Source: Rhodococcoides fascians A25f (GTDB lineage: Bacteria > Actinomycetota > Actinomycetes > Mycobacteriales > Mycobacteriaceae). From it: DNA of 64,000 nucleotides. The stretch's first letter is position 1; each line of letters opens with the position of its first letter. The stretch lies in contig NZ_CP049744.1 in the NCBI RefSeq assembly GCF_000760935.2, positions 2,759,501 to 2,823,500 on the forward strand, written 5' to 3'. Shown piece after piece: positions 1 to 7,315 of this stretch. A program made the translations under genes and the position numbers. The notes beneath the pieces were generated by a model. It saw nothing but the letters and a program-made list of their open reading frames with translations, made no database searches and was not told the origin of the DNA.

Positions 1-1
1 G

Positions 2-610
2 TTGCTCGACGTCCTGACTCCCATCGCCAAGAGCTGGCCGTCACAGTGGTGCCTCGAGGCCAACAGCTTGGCCATCCAGGTGCACGGCGGCTACGGATAC
101 ACACGCGACTACGACGTCGAACAGCACTACCGTGACAACCGGCTCAATCCGATTCACGAAGGCACGCACGGTATTCAGGGGTTGGACCTGCTGGGGCGCA
201 AGGTCGTGATGCAGGGCGGCGCGGGATTGGCGCTACTCGGCGAGCAGGTCTCGGAGACAGTCGCGCGGGCTGACGCTGCCGGCGGTGACGCTGCCACCTT
301 CGGCGCGGAACTGCAGATCCAATTCGCGAGAATCGTCGAGGTCACCGCGGCAGTATGGGGGACCGGTGACGCAGCTCTGGCTTTGGCGAACTCCACTGCC
401 TACCTCGAAGCCATGGGGCACATCGTCATCGCCTGGATGTGGCTCGAACAGCTACTGGCCGTCGGCGCGAAGTCCGGAGACTTCTACGACGGAAAGCGTT
501 CTGCAGCGCAGTACTTCTACGTCTACGAGTTGCCGAAGGTGACGGTTCAGCTCGATCTGCTGGCGCGACTGGACCGCACCACCCTCGATATGTCACCCGC
601 CTGGTTCTGA
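2..610 (+). CDS. Acyl-CoA dehydrogenase, C-terminal part (5' end outside window)
   Basis: This is the C-terminal 202 residues of an acyl-CoA dehydrogenase, a flavoenzyme that introduces the alpha-beta double bond in acyl-CoA thioesters. The segment HGGYGYTRDYDVEQHYRD followed by IHEGTHGIQGLDLLGRK is the typical last helical domain, with the Glu of HEGT (residue 53 here) in the place of the catalytic base. The tail of about 130 further residues resembles the extra C-terminal domain of the larger FadE-type enzymes. The true start lies upstream of the window, so the first codon here is only the frame. The SDR gene follows 27 bases downstream on the same strand and probably shares the transcript, which suggests a fatty-acid or related acyl-CoA degradation context. 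The substrate cannot be told from sequence. Confidence 0.9.
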   Translation: MLDVLTPIAKSWPSQWCLEANSLAIQVHGGYGYTRDYDVEQHYRDNRLNPIHEGTHGIQGLDLLGRKVVMQGGAGLALLGEQVSETVARADAAGGDAATFGAELQIQFARIVEVTAAVWGTGDAALALANSTAYLEAMGHIVIAWMWLEQLLAVGAKSGDFYDGKRSAAQYFYVYELPKVTVQLDLLARLDRTTLDMSPAWF

Positions 611-637
611 CCACGACCTACAAGGAGATTCACGTAC

Positions 638-1399
638 ATGTCGATCTTGGACAAATTCCGCCTCGACGGTCGAGTCGTCATCGTCACCGGCGCATCCTCC
701 GGCCTGGGTGTTGCCTTCGCGAAAGCAGCGGCCGAGGCCGGGGCGGACGTCGTGCTCGCCGCACGCCGCGTGGACAAGTTGGCGCAGACCGCGAAGCTGA
801 TCGACAGTGTCGGAGGACGTTCGATCTCCGTCGCAACCGATGTGGTCGATCCCGACCAGTGCACCGCGATGGTCGAGGCCGCAGTGGCAGAGTTCGGCAA
901 GGTGGACGTGCTGATCAACAACGCTGGAGTCGGCACAGCCTTCCCGGCGACTCGCGAGACTCCCGAGCAGTTTCGCTCGGTGATCGACATCAACCTGAAC
1001 GGGTCCTACTGGGCAGCCCAGGCGTGCGGACGGGTAATGGCACCAGGCAGTTCGATCGTGAACATCTCCAGCGTGCTCGGGCTGACCACTGCGGGCCTAC
1101 CGCAGGCCGCCTACAGCGCAAGCAAGGCCGCCATCGTCGGGCTGACCCGCGACCTCGCGCAGCAGTGGGGCGCGCGAAAGGGGATCAGGGTCAACGCGAT
1201 TGCGCCGGGCTTCTTCCAGAGCGAGATGACCGACTCCTACCAGCCCGGGTACCTCGATTCGATGGCTCCTCGAATGATCCTGGGCCGCAAGGGTGACCCC
1301 GAGGAACTGGCCGCTACCGCGATCTGGCTCGCCTCCGACGCCGGGGGATACGTGACGGGTCAGACCATCGCGGTCGACGGTGGAGTCACGATCACCTGA
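638..1399 (+). CDS. Short-chain dehydrogenase/reductase (SDR family)
   Basis: Classical SDR oxidoreductase of 253 residues using NAD(P)H. The Rossmann glycine motif TGASSGLG is at residues 17-24, NNAG at 94-97, the catalytic Ser near 144-145, and Tyr159-x3-Lys163 in YSASK. The PG motif (APGFF) and a C-terminal VTGQTIAVDGG complete the family pattern, as in 3-oxoacyl-ACP reductase-like enzymes. ATG is preceded by a good AAGGAG ribosome binding site. It follows the acyl-CoA dehydrogenase gene by 27 bases, so a role in acyl-CoA or alcohol oxidation is likely but the substrate is unknown. It ends 6 bases before the convergent cupin gene. Confidence 0.93.
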   Translation: MSILDKFRLDGRVVIVTGASSGLGVAFAKAAAEAGADVVLAARRVDKLAQTAKLIDSVGGRSISVATDVVDPDQCTAMVEAAVAEFGKVDVLINNAGVGTAFPATRETPEQFRSVIDINLNGSYWAAQACGRVMAPGSSIVNISSVLGLTTAGLPQAAYSASKAAIVGLTRDLAQQWGARKGIRVNAIAPGFFQSEMTDSYQPGYLDSMAPRMILGRKGDPEELAATAIWLASDAGGYVTGQTIAVDGGVTIT

Positions 1400-1405
1400 C
1401 GGCTG

Positions 1406-2668
1406 CTACGGCGCTGTCGTCACTGCAATTCCCTCGCGGATGAGTCTGCGCGCAACCACCAGCGCATCGTCGAGGTCGAGGCCCGGCATCGAATCGAGGC
1501 GGCACGGAGCGCCCTTCATCAGGCTCTCGATCGCGTCGGCGCATTGAGACGGCAGCGTGACCGTTTTGTTCCGAAGCACCATCGAGACGCCGTCCTTCGT
1601 GTGCGCGATCCGCGCGAAGATGCCGGGCCGCAATCGAATCGAATCCTCGCCCCGTAACGCACCCATCGCGGCGACGCTCGTCAGCGGGCGCACCGGTTCC
1701 GGTCGCACGAGGTCGTCGTGACGATCTGCGACGCGTTCGGCGAGTCGGCGTACTGCGTCGGGGTCTCGGTCGATCTCGTCGAGCGCGGCGCGCATCGCGT
1801 CGACAACTCGGTGTACGTGCGGAACGATGGAATTCGGGTCGGAGTGGTCGAGGCCGGCGGGGAGGGGAGCACGCAGACTCTCGACGTCGCCGAGCGCTTT
1901 CAGCACGTGGTGGGCGAGGTCGTAGTCGTTGTACGACGCGACGCCGATGGTCAGGTGCACGGTGGTGTCGCCGAGCGCTTGCGCCGAGTGGATCCACCCG
2001 CGCGGTAGGTAGAGCACGTCGCCGGGCTCGAGGACGATGTCCAGTTCGGGAGTGTTCGATGCGTGGTCTTCGACGGCCGACCGTCGGTCCGACCACGGTT
2101 GATTGTTGAGTGGATGCACGTGCACCGGCGAGTGAATGCTCCACCGCTTGGTGCCTGCGATCTGCACGACGAACACATCGTGTACGTCGTAGTGCGGCGA
2201 AAAGCCTTGCGACGCAGCCGGTGTGACATACGAATTGACCTGCACCGGATGGCCCAGCTCGCGAACGAGGTCACCGACGAAATGAATCAGCGGGGGCCAC
2301 AGTCGATGCAGGCCCTGAAGTACCAGCGTATTTCCGGCCGCGAAGGCCGCCAGCACCGCTGCGGAGTCGACCTGGTCCTTCACCTCGGCACCGAAACCGC
2401 CGGACGACGTGAACTGCGACTTGTCCAGCAGGCGGCCGTCTTTGGCCATTCGCACGAACGGAGTGCGTACTCCGCGTTCGGAGATCAGCTCGTCGACCGC
2501 ATCGAGCGTCATCAAATCGTCGAACGAGTCCGAGAGATCAGCGGATCTGGTCAGCTTGGGAGCAACGCCCCAGAACCGATCCGAGAACGTCCCGAGGTCG
2601 ATACCGGTGAGACGACGGAGCGCGGACCGGTGACCCGATCCGCGCTCGCCGCTCAGCTCAGTGCTCAA
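1406..2668 (-). CDS. JmjC/cupin-fold oxygenase (ribosomal-oxygenase-like)
   Basis: Predicted Fe(II)/2-oxoglutarate-dependent hydroxylase of 420 residues. The cupin core has the metal-binding facial triad HxD at His159-Tyr-Asp161 and a distal His227 in the LPRGWIHSA context, with Lys174 (GTKRW) placed as a 2-oxoglutarate ligand. The arrangement resembles the bacterial YcfD/RoxA and human MINA53/NO66 ribosomal oxygenases, which hydroxylate Arg or His side chains of proteins. The C-terminal ~150 residues resemble the winged-helix tail of that family. The start is TTG at 2668-2666, and its last two bases are the first two of the TGA stop of the upstream repeat-peptide gene (TTGA), so translation is probably coupled. 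No separate ribosome binding site is seen. I infer that the repeat peptide is a candidate substrate. A housekeeping ribosomal-protein hydroxylase is the alternative. Confidence 0.85.
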   Translation of the reverse strand: MSTELSGERGSGHRSALRRLTGIDLGTFSDRFWGVAPKLTRSADLSDSFDDLMTLDAVDELISERGVRTPFVRMAKDGRLLDKSQFTSSGGFGAEVKDQVDSAAVLAAFAAGNTLVLQGLHRLWPPLIHFVGDLVRELGHPVQVNSYVTPAASQGFSPHYDVHDVFVVQIAGTKRWSIHSPVHVHPLNNQPWSDRRSAVEDHASNTPELDIVLEPGDVLYLPRGWIHSAQALGDTTVHLTIGVASYNDYDLAHHVLKALGDVESLRAPLPAGLDHSDPNSIVPHVHRVVDAMRAALDEIDRDPDAVRRLAERVADRHDDLVRPEPVRPLTSVAAMGALRGEDSIRLRPGIFARIAHTKDGVSMVLRNKTVTLPSQCADAIESLMKGAPCRLDSMPGLDLDDALVVARRLIREGIAVTTAP

Positions 2669-2922
2669 GCGGTGCCGTCCGCACCGCCGTCGTGCCCGTT
2701 GGGGTTGGATCCGCCGTCGGCCGGGCCTTCGCCTGCTCCGGCGGGGCCGTCTGCTCCGCCGTCATGGCCGTCGGGGTTGGATCCGCCGTCGGCCGGGCCT
2801 TCGCCTGCTCCGGCGGGGCCGTCTGCTCCACCGTCGTGACCGCCCGGGTTGGATCCGCCGTCAGCAGGCCCTTCGCCTGCGGCTCCGCCCGTGGTGGTGA
2901 TGTCGTCGTCGTTGATGCTCAT
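2665..2922 (-). CDS. Small Asp/Gly-rich repeat peptide (three 24-residue repeats), candidate oxygenase substrate
   Basis: An 85-residue protein with a 15-residue head (MSINDDDITTTGGAA) followed by three near-identical 24-residue units of the form GEGPADGGSNPxGHDGG plus ADGPAGA, starting at residues 16, 40 and 64. The one residue that clearly varies is x in NPxG (Gly, Asp, Asn). Each unit has exactly one His (29, 53, 77). There is no Cys, no membrane segment and no signal peptide. The chosen ATG has a strong GGAAGG site 6 bases upstream; an upstream in-frame ATG at 2973 has no such support. The stop overlaps the TTG start of the JmjC-type oxygenase. I do not recognise the family. The layout is like a modified-peptide precursor followed by its modifying enzyme, but this is inference. 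Confidence 0.75.
   Translation of the reverse strand: MSINDDDITTTGGAAGEGPADGGSNPGGHDGGADGPAGAGEGPADGGSNPDGHDGGADGPAGAGEGPADGGSNPNGHDGGADGTA
2679..2894. repeat. 72-bp direct tandem repeat, three copies, within the small peptide gene
   Basis: The string TTGGATCCGCCGTC recurs at 2705, 2777 and 2849, exactly 72 bases apart, with almost all intervening bases conserved between the copies. The period is 24 codons, so the repeat keeps the frame of the minus-strand peptide gene. The near identity at DNA level suggests recent duplication, and copy number may vary between strains. The outer boundaries given are approximate. Confidence 0.9.
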
Positions 2923-2975
2923 CGAGATCCTTCCGGTCGTGGAGGTTCGTGTGCCCGCGCGGCGCGAGAACATCG

Positions 2976-3004
2976 GGGGTATTGACGCGAACGAAGTTTT
3001 TCAA
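2976..3004 (-). promoter_or_regulatory. Candidate promoter for the repeat peptide/oxygenase pair
   Basis: On the minus strand TTGAAA (3004-2999) is followed after 17 bases by TACCCC (2981-2976), a good -35 with a poor -10. The predicted start of transcription would lie about 45 bases before the peptide ATG. The call is weak and rests on the -35 element and position only. Confidence 0.3.
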
Positions 3005-3024
3005 ACAGCAGTGATGTGGAAATT

Positions 3025-3189
3025 TCAGTCGGAGTCTTCGGCGATCTCGGGCGCATTCTCACGTGTCGCCATCCCGCCGCCGCCCCCGCCGTCCACGGGT
3101 CCGGGTCGCCCACCCTTCGGCGAATCCGACGTGGTCGATTCCTTGTTGTCGGTCGGTGTCTCGTCGCCGGCGTTCTCTGTGCGTCCCAT
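3025..3189 (-). CDS. Possible small hypothetical protein, 54 residues
   Basis: An ATG-initiated frame of 54 residues, hydrophilic and low in complexity, with a Thr/Asp/Glu/Ser-rich first half, a central run of six glycines (VDGGGGGGMAT) and an acidic end (EIAEDSD). No ribosome binding site is visible before the ATG, so translation would have to be leaderless. It lies upstream of and on the same strand as the repeat peptide gene, separated by 102 bases, and is divergent from idi. I do not recognise it. It may be a real small gene or chance coding in G+C-rich DNA. Confidence 0.35.
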   Translation of the reverse strand: MGRTENAGDETPTDNKESTTSDSPKGGRPGPVDGGGGGGMATRENAPEIAEDSD

Positions 3190-3233
3190 GGTTCGACAGT
3201 AGACCGGGAATTCGACCGTGGGACCATGGAACG

Positions 3234-3857
3234 ATGGATCGATCACCGGCGCAGCACGTGGTGCTGCTCGACGACGAAGGCCGCGCCGTCGGCACACAGG
3301 ACAAGACGACCGTGCACACGCTGCAGACGCCGCTGCATCTGGCGTTCTCCAGCTATGTGGTCGGATCGGACGGGGCGGTACTGCTCACGCGGCGAGCGTC
3401 GAGCAAGACGACCTGGCCCGGCGTGCTGACCAACACGTGTTGTGGTCACCCAGCCCCCGGCGAAGACCTCGCCGATGCGGTGCTGCGCCGGATCGGCGAA
3501 GAGTTGGGGCTCCGCGCACGCTCGGCCGAACTGGTTCTCCCGCACTTTCGATACCGGGCCGTCATGGACAACGGCATCGTGGAGAACGAGATCTGTCCCG
3601 TGTACCGCGTGCGGGTGGACGAGAGCGCGACGCTCGACCCCGACCCACTCGAGGTGGAGGAGACCCGGTGGGTGTCGTGGTCGGAATTCTCTGCCGGCGT
3701 GCTCGACGGAACCGTCGACGTATCACCCTGGTGTCGAACACAGGTGGAACAATTGACGATTCTTGCCGACGACCCGCTCGGCTGGCCGGTTGCCGCCGAC
3801 GACCTGCTTCCGCCCGCCGCCCGCCGACATCGCCCGCCGACATCGCCGGGCCTCTAG
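3234..3857 (+). CDS. idi: Isopentenyl-diphosphate delta-isomerase, type I
   Basis: Interconverts isopentenyl and dimethylallyl diphosphate in isoprenoid synthesis; a cytosolic enzyme of the Nudix fold that needs Mg2+ and another divalent metal. The 207-residue product has His28 and His35 (spaced like E. coli His25/His32), the active-site TNTCCGHP with Cys70 and His72, and ENE at 117-119 matching the catalytic Glu pair. The ATG at 3234 gives an N-terminus of normal length; the frame is open further upstream but without family similarity. The Nudix hydrolase gene starts 11 bases after its stop, so the two are probably co-transcribed. Confidence 0.93.
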   Translation: MDRSPAQHVVLLDDEGRAVGTQDKTTVHTLQTPLHLAFSSYVVGSDGAVLLTRRASSKTTWPGVLTNTCCGHPAPGEDLADAVLRRIGEELGLRARSAELVLPHFRYRAVMDNGIVENEICPVYRVRVDESATLDPDPLEVEETRWVSWSEFSAGVLDGTVDVSPWCRTQVEQLTILADDPLGWPVAADDLLPPAARRHRPPTSPGL

Positions 3858-3867
3858 TGTTCGTGCT

Positions 3868-4503
3868 GTGAGTGACGATACTTCCGCAGAGTCGGCCGAG
3901 GACCTGCTCGATCGGCATTCCGTTGCGCGCGAACTCGCACGTTTCACCCACCGCACCGCCGAAGCCGACGGCCTGCGCGCCGCTGCGGTGGCCGTCGCTC
4001 TCGGCGGAGCGCCGGGGGACCGGCGCATGCTTCTGACGAAGCGGCCGAGTCGATTGCGCGCGCACCCGGGCCAGTACGCCCTGCCGGGCGGCGGCGTGGA
4101 TCCAGGTGAATCCGCCATGCAGGCGTGCTTACGGGAATTGCACGAGGAGCTGGGCATCAGTGCTGGGTCGGCCGACGTGCTCGGCAGGTTGGACGACTAC
4201 GTCACCCGATCCGGCTACGTCATCACCCCGTTCGTCGTGTGGGTGGGTGACTACTCGTCCACGTTGCGTCCCAACGAGGACGAGGTATCCGAGGTGTTCG
4301 AGGTGACCGTCGACGAACTCGACGTCGATGCGCAGTTCGTATCGATTCCCGAATCGTCCCGCCCGGTGATTCGATGGCCGTACCGAACCGGAGCCATCCA
4401 TGCTCCGACCGGCGCGATCGTCCATCAATTTCGCGAGGTGGCGATGCACGGTCGACACACCAGAGTCGCGGACTTCGAGCAGCCCGTGTTCGCGTGGCGC
4501 TAA
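3868..4503 (+). CDS. Nudix hydrolase, CoA pyrophosphatase type
   Basis: A 211-residue Nudix protein. The Nudix box runs GGGVDPGESAMQACL then RELHEELG and is intact in all its metal-binding glutamates. Just before it, LLTKRPSRLRAHPGQYALPG is the extra motif characteristic of the CoA/acyl-CoA pyrophosphatase group (NudL-like), which splits CoA into 3'-phospho-AMP and phosphopantetheine. The GTG at 3868 is chosen because it lies 11 bases after idi and gives the expected N-terminus. Enzyme class is well supported; the real substrate is inferred. Confidence 0.85.
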   Translation: MSDDTSAESAEDLLDRHSVARELARFTHRTAEADGLRAAAVAVALGGAPGDRRMLLTKRPSRLRAHPGQYALPGGGVDPGESAMQACLRELHEELGISAGSADVLGRLDDYVTRSGYVITPFVVWVGDYSSTLRPNEDEVSEVFEVTVDELDVDAQFVSIPESSRPVIRWPYRTGAIHAPTGAIVHQFREVAMHGRHTRVADFEQPVFAWR

Positions 4504-4562
4504 CGTGGCCGAAGACTCGGCCCGAACGCACGACGAGCAGAAACGACAGGAGGTGATCGTCG

Positions 4563-5165
4563 GTGACGGACAACCGTGAGCTCGAGGTATCCGATCGCAT
4601 TGCGACCGTTCCGAACCTGCTCAGCGCCATCCGGCTCGCCGGCGTTCCGCTGTTCCTGTATCTCCTGCTCGGCCCGGAAGCTGACGGGTGGGCACTGGTC
4701 ATTCTGCTCGTCAGCGGCGGAACCGACTGGCTGGACGGCAAACTCGCTCGCATGCTCGGCCAGGCATCGAAGTTGGGTGCCGTACTCGATCCGTTGGTCG
4801 ACCGGCTCTACGTCGTCAGTACCCTCGTCGCCTTCGTTCTGCGCGGCATCATTCCGTGGTGGGTGGCAGCGATACTGATCGGGCGAGATGCCGTGCTCGG
4901 ATTGACGATGTTCGTCTACCGACGTCGATCTCTACCTCCTCCGGACGTCATCTACCTCGGGAAGGCCGCTACCTTCGTCGTCATGATCGCGCTACCGGTG
5001 CTGCTGGTCTCCGCAGGCACCAGTTCGGTAGCCGACGCGGCAGGGCCACTCGGGTACGCCCTGCTCATCTGGGGCACCGCGCTGTACACCTGGACCGGTC
5101 TGCTGTATCTCGGTAAGGCCATCGCGGTCGCCAGGGCAGTCGATCCGACCGTGGCCGGCACCTGA
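4563..5165 (+). CDS. CDP-alcohol phosphatidyltransferase family protein (PgsA2-like)
   Basis: Integral membrane enzyme of phospholipid synthesis that transfers a phosphatidyl group from CDP-diacylglycerol to an alcohol. The 200-residue product has the family signature D55-x2-D58-G-x2-A-R, then Gly72, Asp76 and Asp80 (TDWLDGKLAR ... GAVLDPLVD), and several hydrophobic segments. GTG is supported by AGGAGGTGA a few bases upstream. It sits where pgsA2 (Rv1822) sits in M. tuberculosis, directly before the DUF881 genes. Whether the product is phosphatidylglycerophosphate, cardiolipin or another lipid cannot be told. Confidence 0.88.
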   Translation: MTDNRELEVSDRIATVPNLLSAIRLAGVPLFLYLLLGPEADGWALVILLVSGGTDWLDGKLARMLGQASKLGAVLDPLVDRLYVVSTLVAFVLRGIIPWWVAAILIGRDAVLGLTMFVYRRRSLPPPDVIYLGKAATFVVMIALPVLLVSAGTSSVADAAGPLGYALLIWGTALYTWTGLLYLGKAIAVARAVDPTVAGT

Positions 5166-5167
5166 CG

Positions 5168-5237
5168 GTGGAGCGTGCGGAACCGGCAGGAGTGGAGCCT
5201 GCGGAACGACCGGGGTCAGGAGTGGAGCCTGTGGAAC
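5168..5237 (+). repeat. Three copies of a 16-bp repeat, GTGGAGCSTGYGGAAC type
   Basis: GTGGAGCGTGCGGAAC (5168-5183), GTGGAGCCTGCGGAAC (5192-5207) and GTGGAGCCTGTGGAAC (5222-5237), spaced 24 and 30 bases apart, fall at the very start of the DUF881 gene and encode VE(R/P)xE-type repeats. A fourth copy, GTGGAGCCTGCAGAAC, is at 26396-26411 near the start of an RNA helicase gene. Confidence 0.7.
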
Positions 5238-6082
5238 GGTCAGCGGCTCGGGTCAGGAGGAATCCTGTCCCGTCGCTGCTGACCTCGTTGCTGACCGACC
5301 ACCTCGATCCGGGATACGCAGGCGCGGCAGCCGAACGCACAGCGCAACACACACGTAAGCCGCGAGTACCTGCTGCCCTGTGGTTGCTGACCGGTGCCGT
5401 CGTGGTGGGTCTGATCTTCGGTGTCGCTCTCTCCCAGTTGGCATCCGGTGCTGCCGAGGTCGATAGCGCAGGTGCCGATGCGTCGGCAGCCGTCCGAGCT
5501 GCCCAGGGCCGAAGCGCCGACCTGGAATCGACGAGAGACGAACTGGCCGAGCAGGTGTCGACCGAACGCGATCGAGCCCTGCAGTCCGACGCCGCGGGCA
5601 GCGCGCTGCTGGACCGATTGAGTGCCGTCGAATCCGCGGCGGGTATCGACACGGTCTCGGGTCCGGGACTGTCAGTGGTCGTCACGGAGCCGACAGGTGC
5701 GAGCGGTTCGTCGGCTCGCACGGGTTCGGGCGCTGCGGTGCTCGATCGAGATATCGCCGCAATTGTCAACTCGCTGTGGGCCAGCGGTGCCGAGGCGGTG
5801 TCCGTGGACGGCGTTCGAGTCGGCCCGAACGTGACCATCAGGCAGGCCGGAGGGGCCATGTTGCTGGACAACCGCCCGATCGACTCGCCGTATGACATTC
5901 AGGCGATCGGACCCCCGCAACGTATCCAAGTCCAATTCGTCGTCAGCGACGCGTATCTCCGAATGAGCACTGTTGCGCAGTTGTACGGCGTCGGGTTCTC
6001 GGTGCGCCCTGCCGATGATCTCGAACTCGGTCCAGCCGCTGTGAGAGAGTCGTTCGAGGCAGAGGAGGCAGGCCCACGATGA
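5168..6082 (+). CDS. DUF881 family membrane protein (Rv1823-like)
   Basis: A 304-residue protein with one membrane segment near residues 67-90 (LWLLTGAVVVGLIFGVALSQ), a coiled-coil-like stretch after it (SADLESTRDELAEQVSTERD) and the DUF881 fold with DTVSGPGLSVVV and later GPPQRIQVQF. The segment SLLTSLLTDHLDPGYA before the membrane helix is typical of the Rv1823 group. The exact start is uncertain: GTG codons at 5168, 5192 and 5222 lie in short DNA repeats and the later two have CAGGA right before them. It begins 3 bases after the phosphatidyltransferase gene and its stop overlaps the next ATG. The biochemical role of DUF881 is unknown; a link to cell-envelope growth is often inferred. Confidence 0.85.
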   Translation: MERAEPAGVEPAERPGSGVEPVERSAARVRRNPVPSLLTSLLTDHLDPGYAGAAAERTAQHTRKPRVPAALWLLTGAVVVGLIFGVALSQLASGAAEVDSAGADASAAVRAAQGRSADLESTRDELAEQVSTERDRALQSDAAGSALLDRLSAVESAAGIDTVSGPGLSVVVTEPTGASGSSARTGSGAAVLDRDIAAIVNSLWASGAEAVSVDGVRVGPNVTIRQAGGAMLLDNRPIDSPYDIQAIGPPQRIQVQFVVSDAYLRMSTVAQLYGVGFSVRPADDLELGPAAVRESFEAEEAGPR

Positions 6083-6522
6083 TGGAGCACGACCCGACGA
6101 AGGCCGTACCGGTCGAGCAGGACGGCGAGGCAACCGGCGCCGACACAACTGTGGACACCCCGATCACCACCACTCACGGGGCATACGCCATTGCCGCTCT
6201 TGCTGCCCTGATCGCTGGAGTGGTCATCGGTACGGTTGCCGGACCACAGGTGCCTGCAGTCGTCGCGCCTTATCTGCCGATCGCCGTCGTCGCTGCGATC
6301 GATGCGGTATTCGGTGGTCTGCGTGCGTTTCTCGACGGAATCTTCGACGCCAAGGTATTCGTCGTCTCGTTCGTCTTCAACGTCCTCGTCGCCGCCTTGA
6401 TCGTGTGGCTCGGTGATCAGCTCGGTGTGGGAACCCAGCTGTCCACGGCCATCGTCGTCGTTCTGGGAATTCGTATCTTCGGCAATGCGGCGGCGTTGCG
6501 CCGCCGTCTGTTCGGTGCTTAG
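6079..6522 (+). CDS. Small basic protein, DUF1290 (Sbp family)
   Basis: A 147-residue membrane protein of the DUF1290 'small basic protein' family (Rv1824-like), with about three to four hydrophobic helices and the conserved block AIDAVFGGLRAFLDGIFDAK followed by FVVSFVFNVLVAALI. The first ATG overlaps the upstream stop (ATGATG; a second ATG follows at once). It is sandwiched between two DUF881 genes, the order kept in mycobacteria and in many Gram-positive bacteria next to cell-division genes. The molecular function is unknown. Confidence 0.87.
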   Translation: MMEHDPTKAVPVEQDGEATGADTTVDTPITTTHGAYAIAALAALIAGVVIGTVAGPQVPAVVAPYLPIAVVAAIDAVFGGLRAFLDGIFDAKVFVVSFVFNVLVAALIVWLGDQLGVGTQLSTAIVVVLGIRIFGNAAALRRRLFGA

Positions 6523-6525
6523 GAG

Positions 6526-7275
6526 ATGACGGCACGAACCGGGCGGCACGGCTGGCGTGCTCGAGCCCTCGATACAGATCGACGCAGGCGCGGAACGGCG
6601 TTCGGCATTCTTGCGCTCGCCCTGCTGTGCGTCCTCGGAATCGGTATCGCCACGCAGGTGCGAGAGACGAGTACCTCCGACAATCTGGAGAATTCCCGGC
6701 CGGAGGACCTGTTGGTCGTGCTGGACACCCTCACCCGGCGCGAGGCGTCGATTCGCGACGAGATCAGCACACTGCAGGCCACGTTGGCGACTCTGCGCCA
6801 GTCCGGCTCGGGATCGGAGGCGGCAGTGGCAGAGGCGCAGGAACGATTGTCCGCGTTGTCGATTCAAGTCGGTACGGTTGCTGCCCAGGGCCCGGGCGTG
6901 ACCTTGGTCGTCGACGACCCGAATTCGGGCGTCGGGTCCGAGGTGTTGCTCGACGCCATGCAGGAGTTGCGTGCCGCCGGTGCCGAAGCACTCCAGATCG
7001 AGGGTGGCGGTAGTGCCGTCCGCATCGGCGTCGATTCGTGGATCGCGGGGCCTGCCGGTCGAGTGGTGGTCGACGGCCGCGAACTGCGAGCCCCGTACAC
7101 GTTCACGGCAATCGGAGACTCGCCCACGCTGGCGTCGGCGTTGAACATCCCCGGGGGCGTGGTGGACACCGTCACGCGCAACGGGGCGTCCTCGAACATC
7201 ACGCAGTCGGACCAGGTCACGGTCTCCGCCTTGCGGGATCCGCGCCCGCGTCAATACGCTCAGCCAGGTAACTGA
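6526..7275 (+). CDS. DUF881 family membrane protein (Rv1825-like)
   Basis: Second DUF881 protein, 249 residues. One membrane segment lies near residues 25-42 (FGILALALLCVLGIGIAT), then a coiled-coil region (LTRREASIRDEISTLQATLA) and the DUF881 core (QGPGVTLVVDD, VLLDAMQELRAAGAEAL, ALNIPGGVVDTV). ATG is 3 bases after the Sbp stop with AGGAG just before it, so the three membrane genes form a tight operon. It probably works with its neighbours in an envelope complex; that is inferred from context. Confidence 0.87.
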   Translation: MTARTGRHGWRARALDTDRRRRGTAFGILALALLCVLGIGIATQVRETSTSDNLENSRPEDLLVVLDTLTRREASIRDEISTLQATLATLRQSGSGSEAAVAEAQERLSALSIQVGTVAAQGPGVTLVVDDPNSGVGSEVLLDAMQELRAAGAEALQIEGGGSAVRIGVDSWIAGPAGRVVVDGRELRAPYTFTAIGDSPTLASALNIPGGVVDTVTRNGASSNITQSDQVTVSALRDPRPRQYAQPGN

Positions 7276-7315
7276 CTGCCCGACCGCCCGGGCCACGATC
7301 GAAGGGAATGCCGCG

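Noticed and set aside
2679..2894. 72-bp repeats as a possible replication or iteron region
   Set aside because: They keep a 24-codon frame in a gene with its own ribosome binding site and overlap with the next gene.
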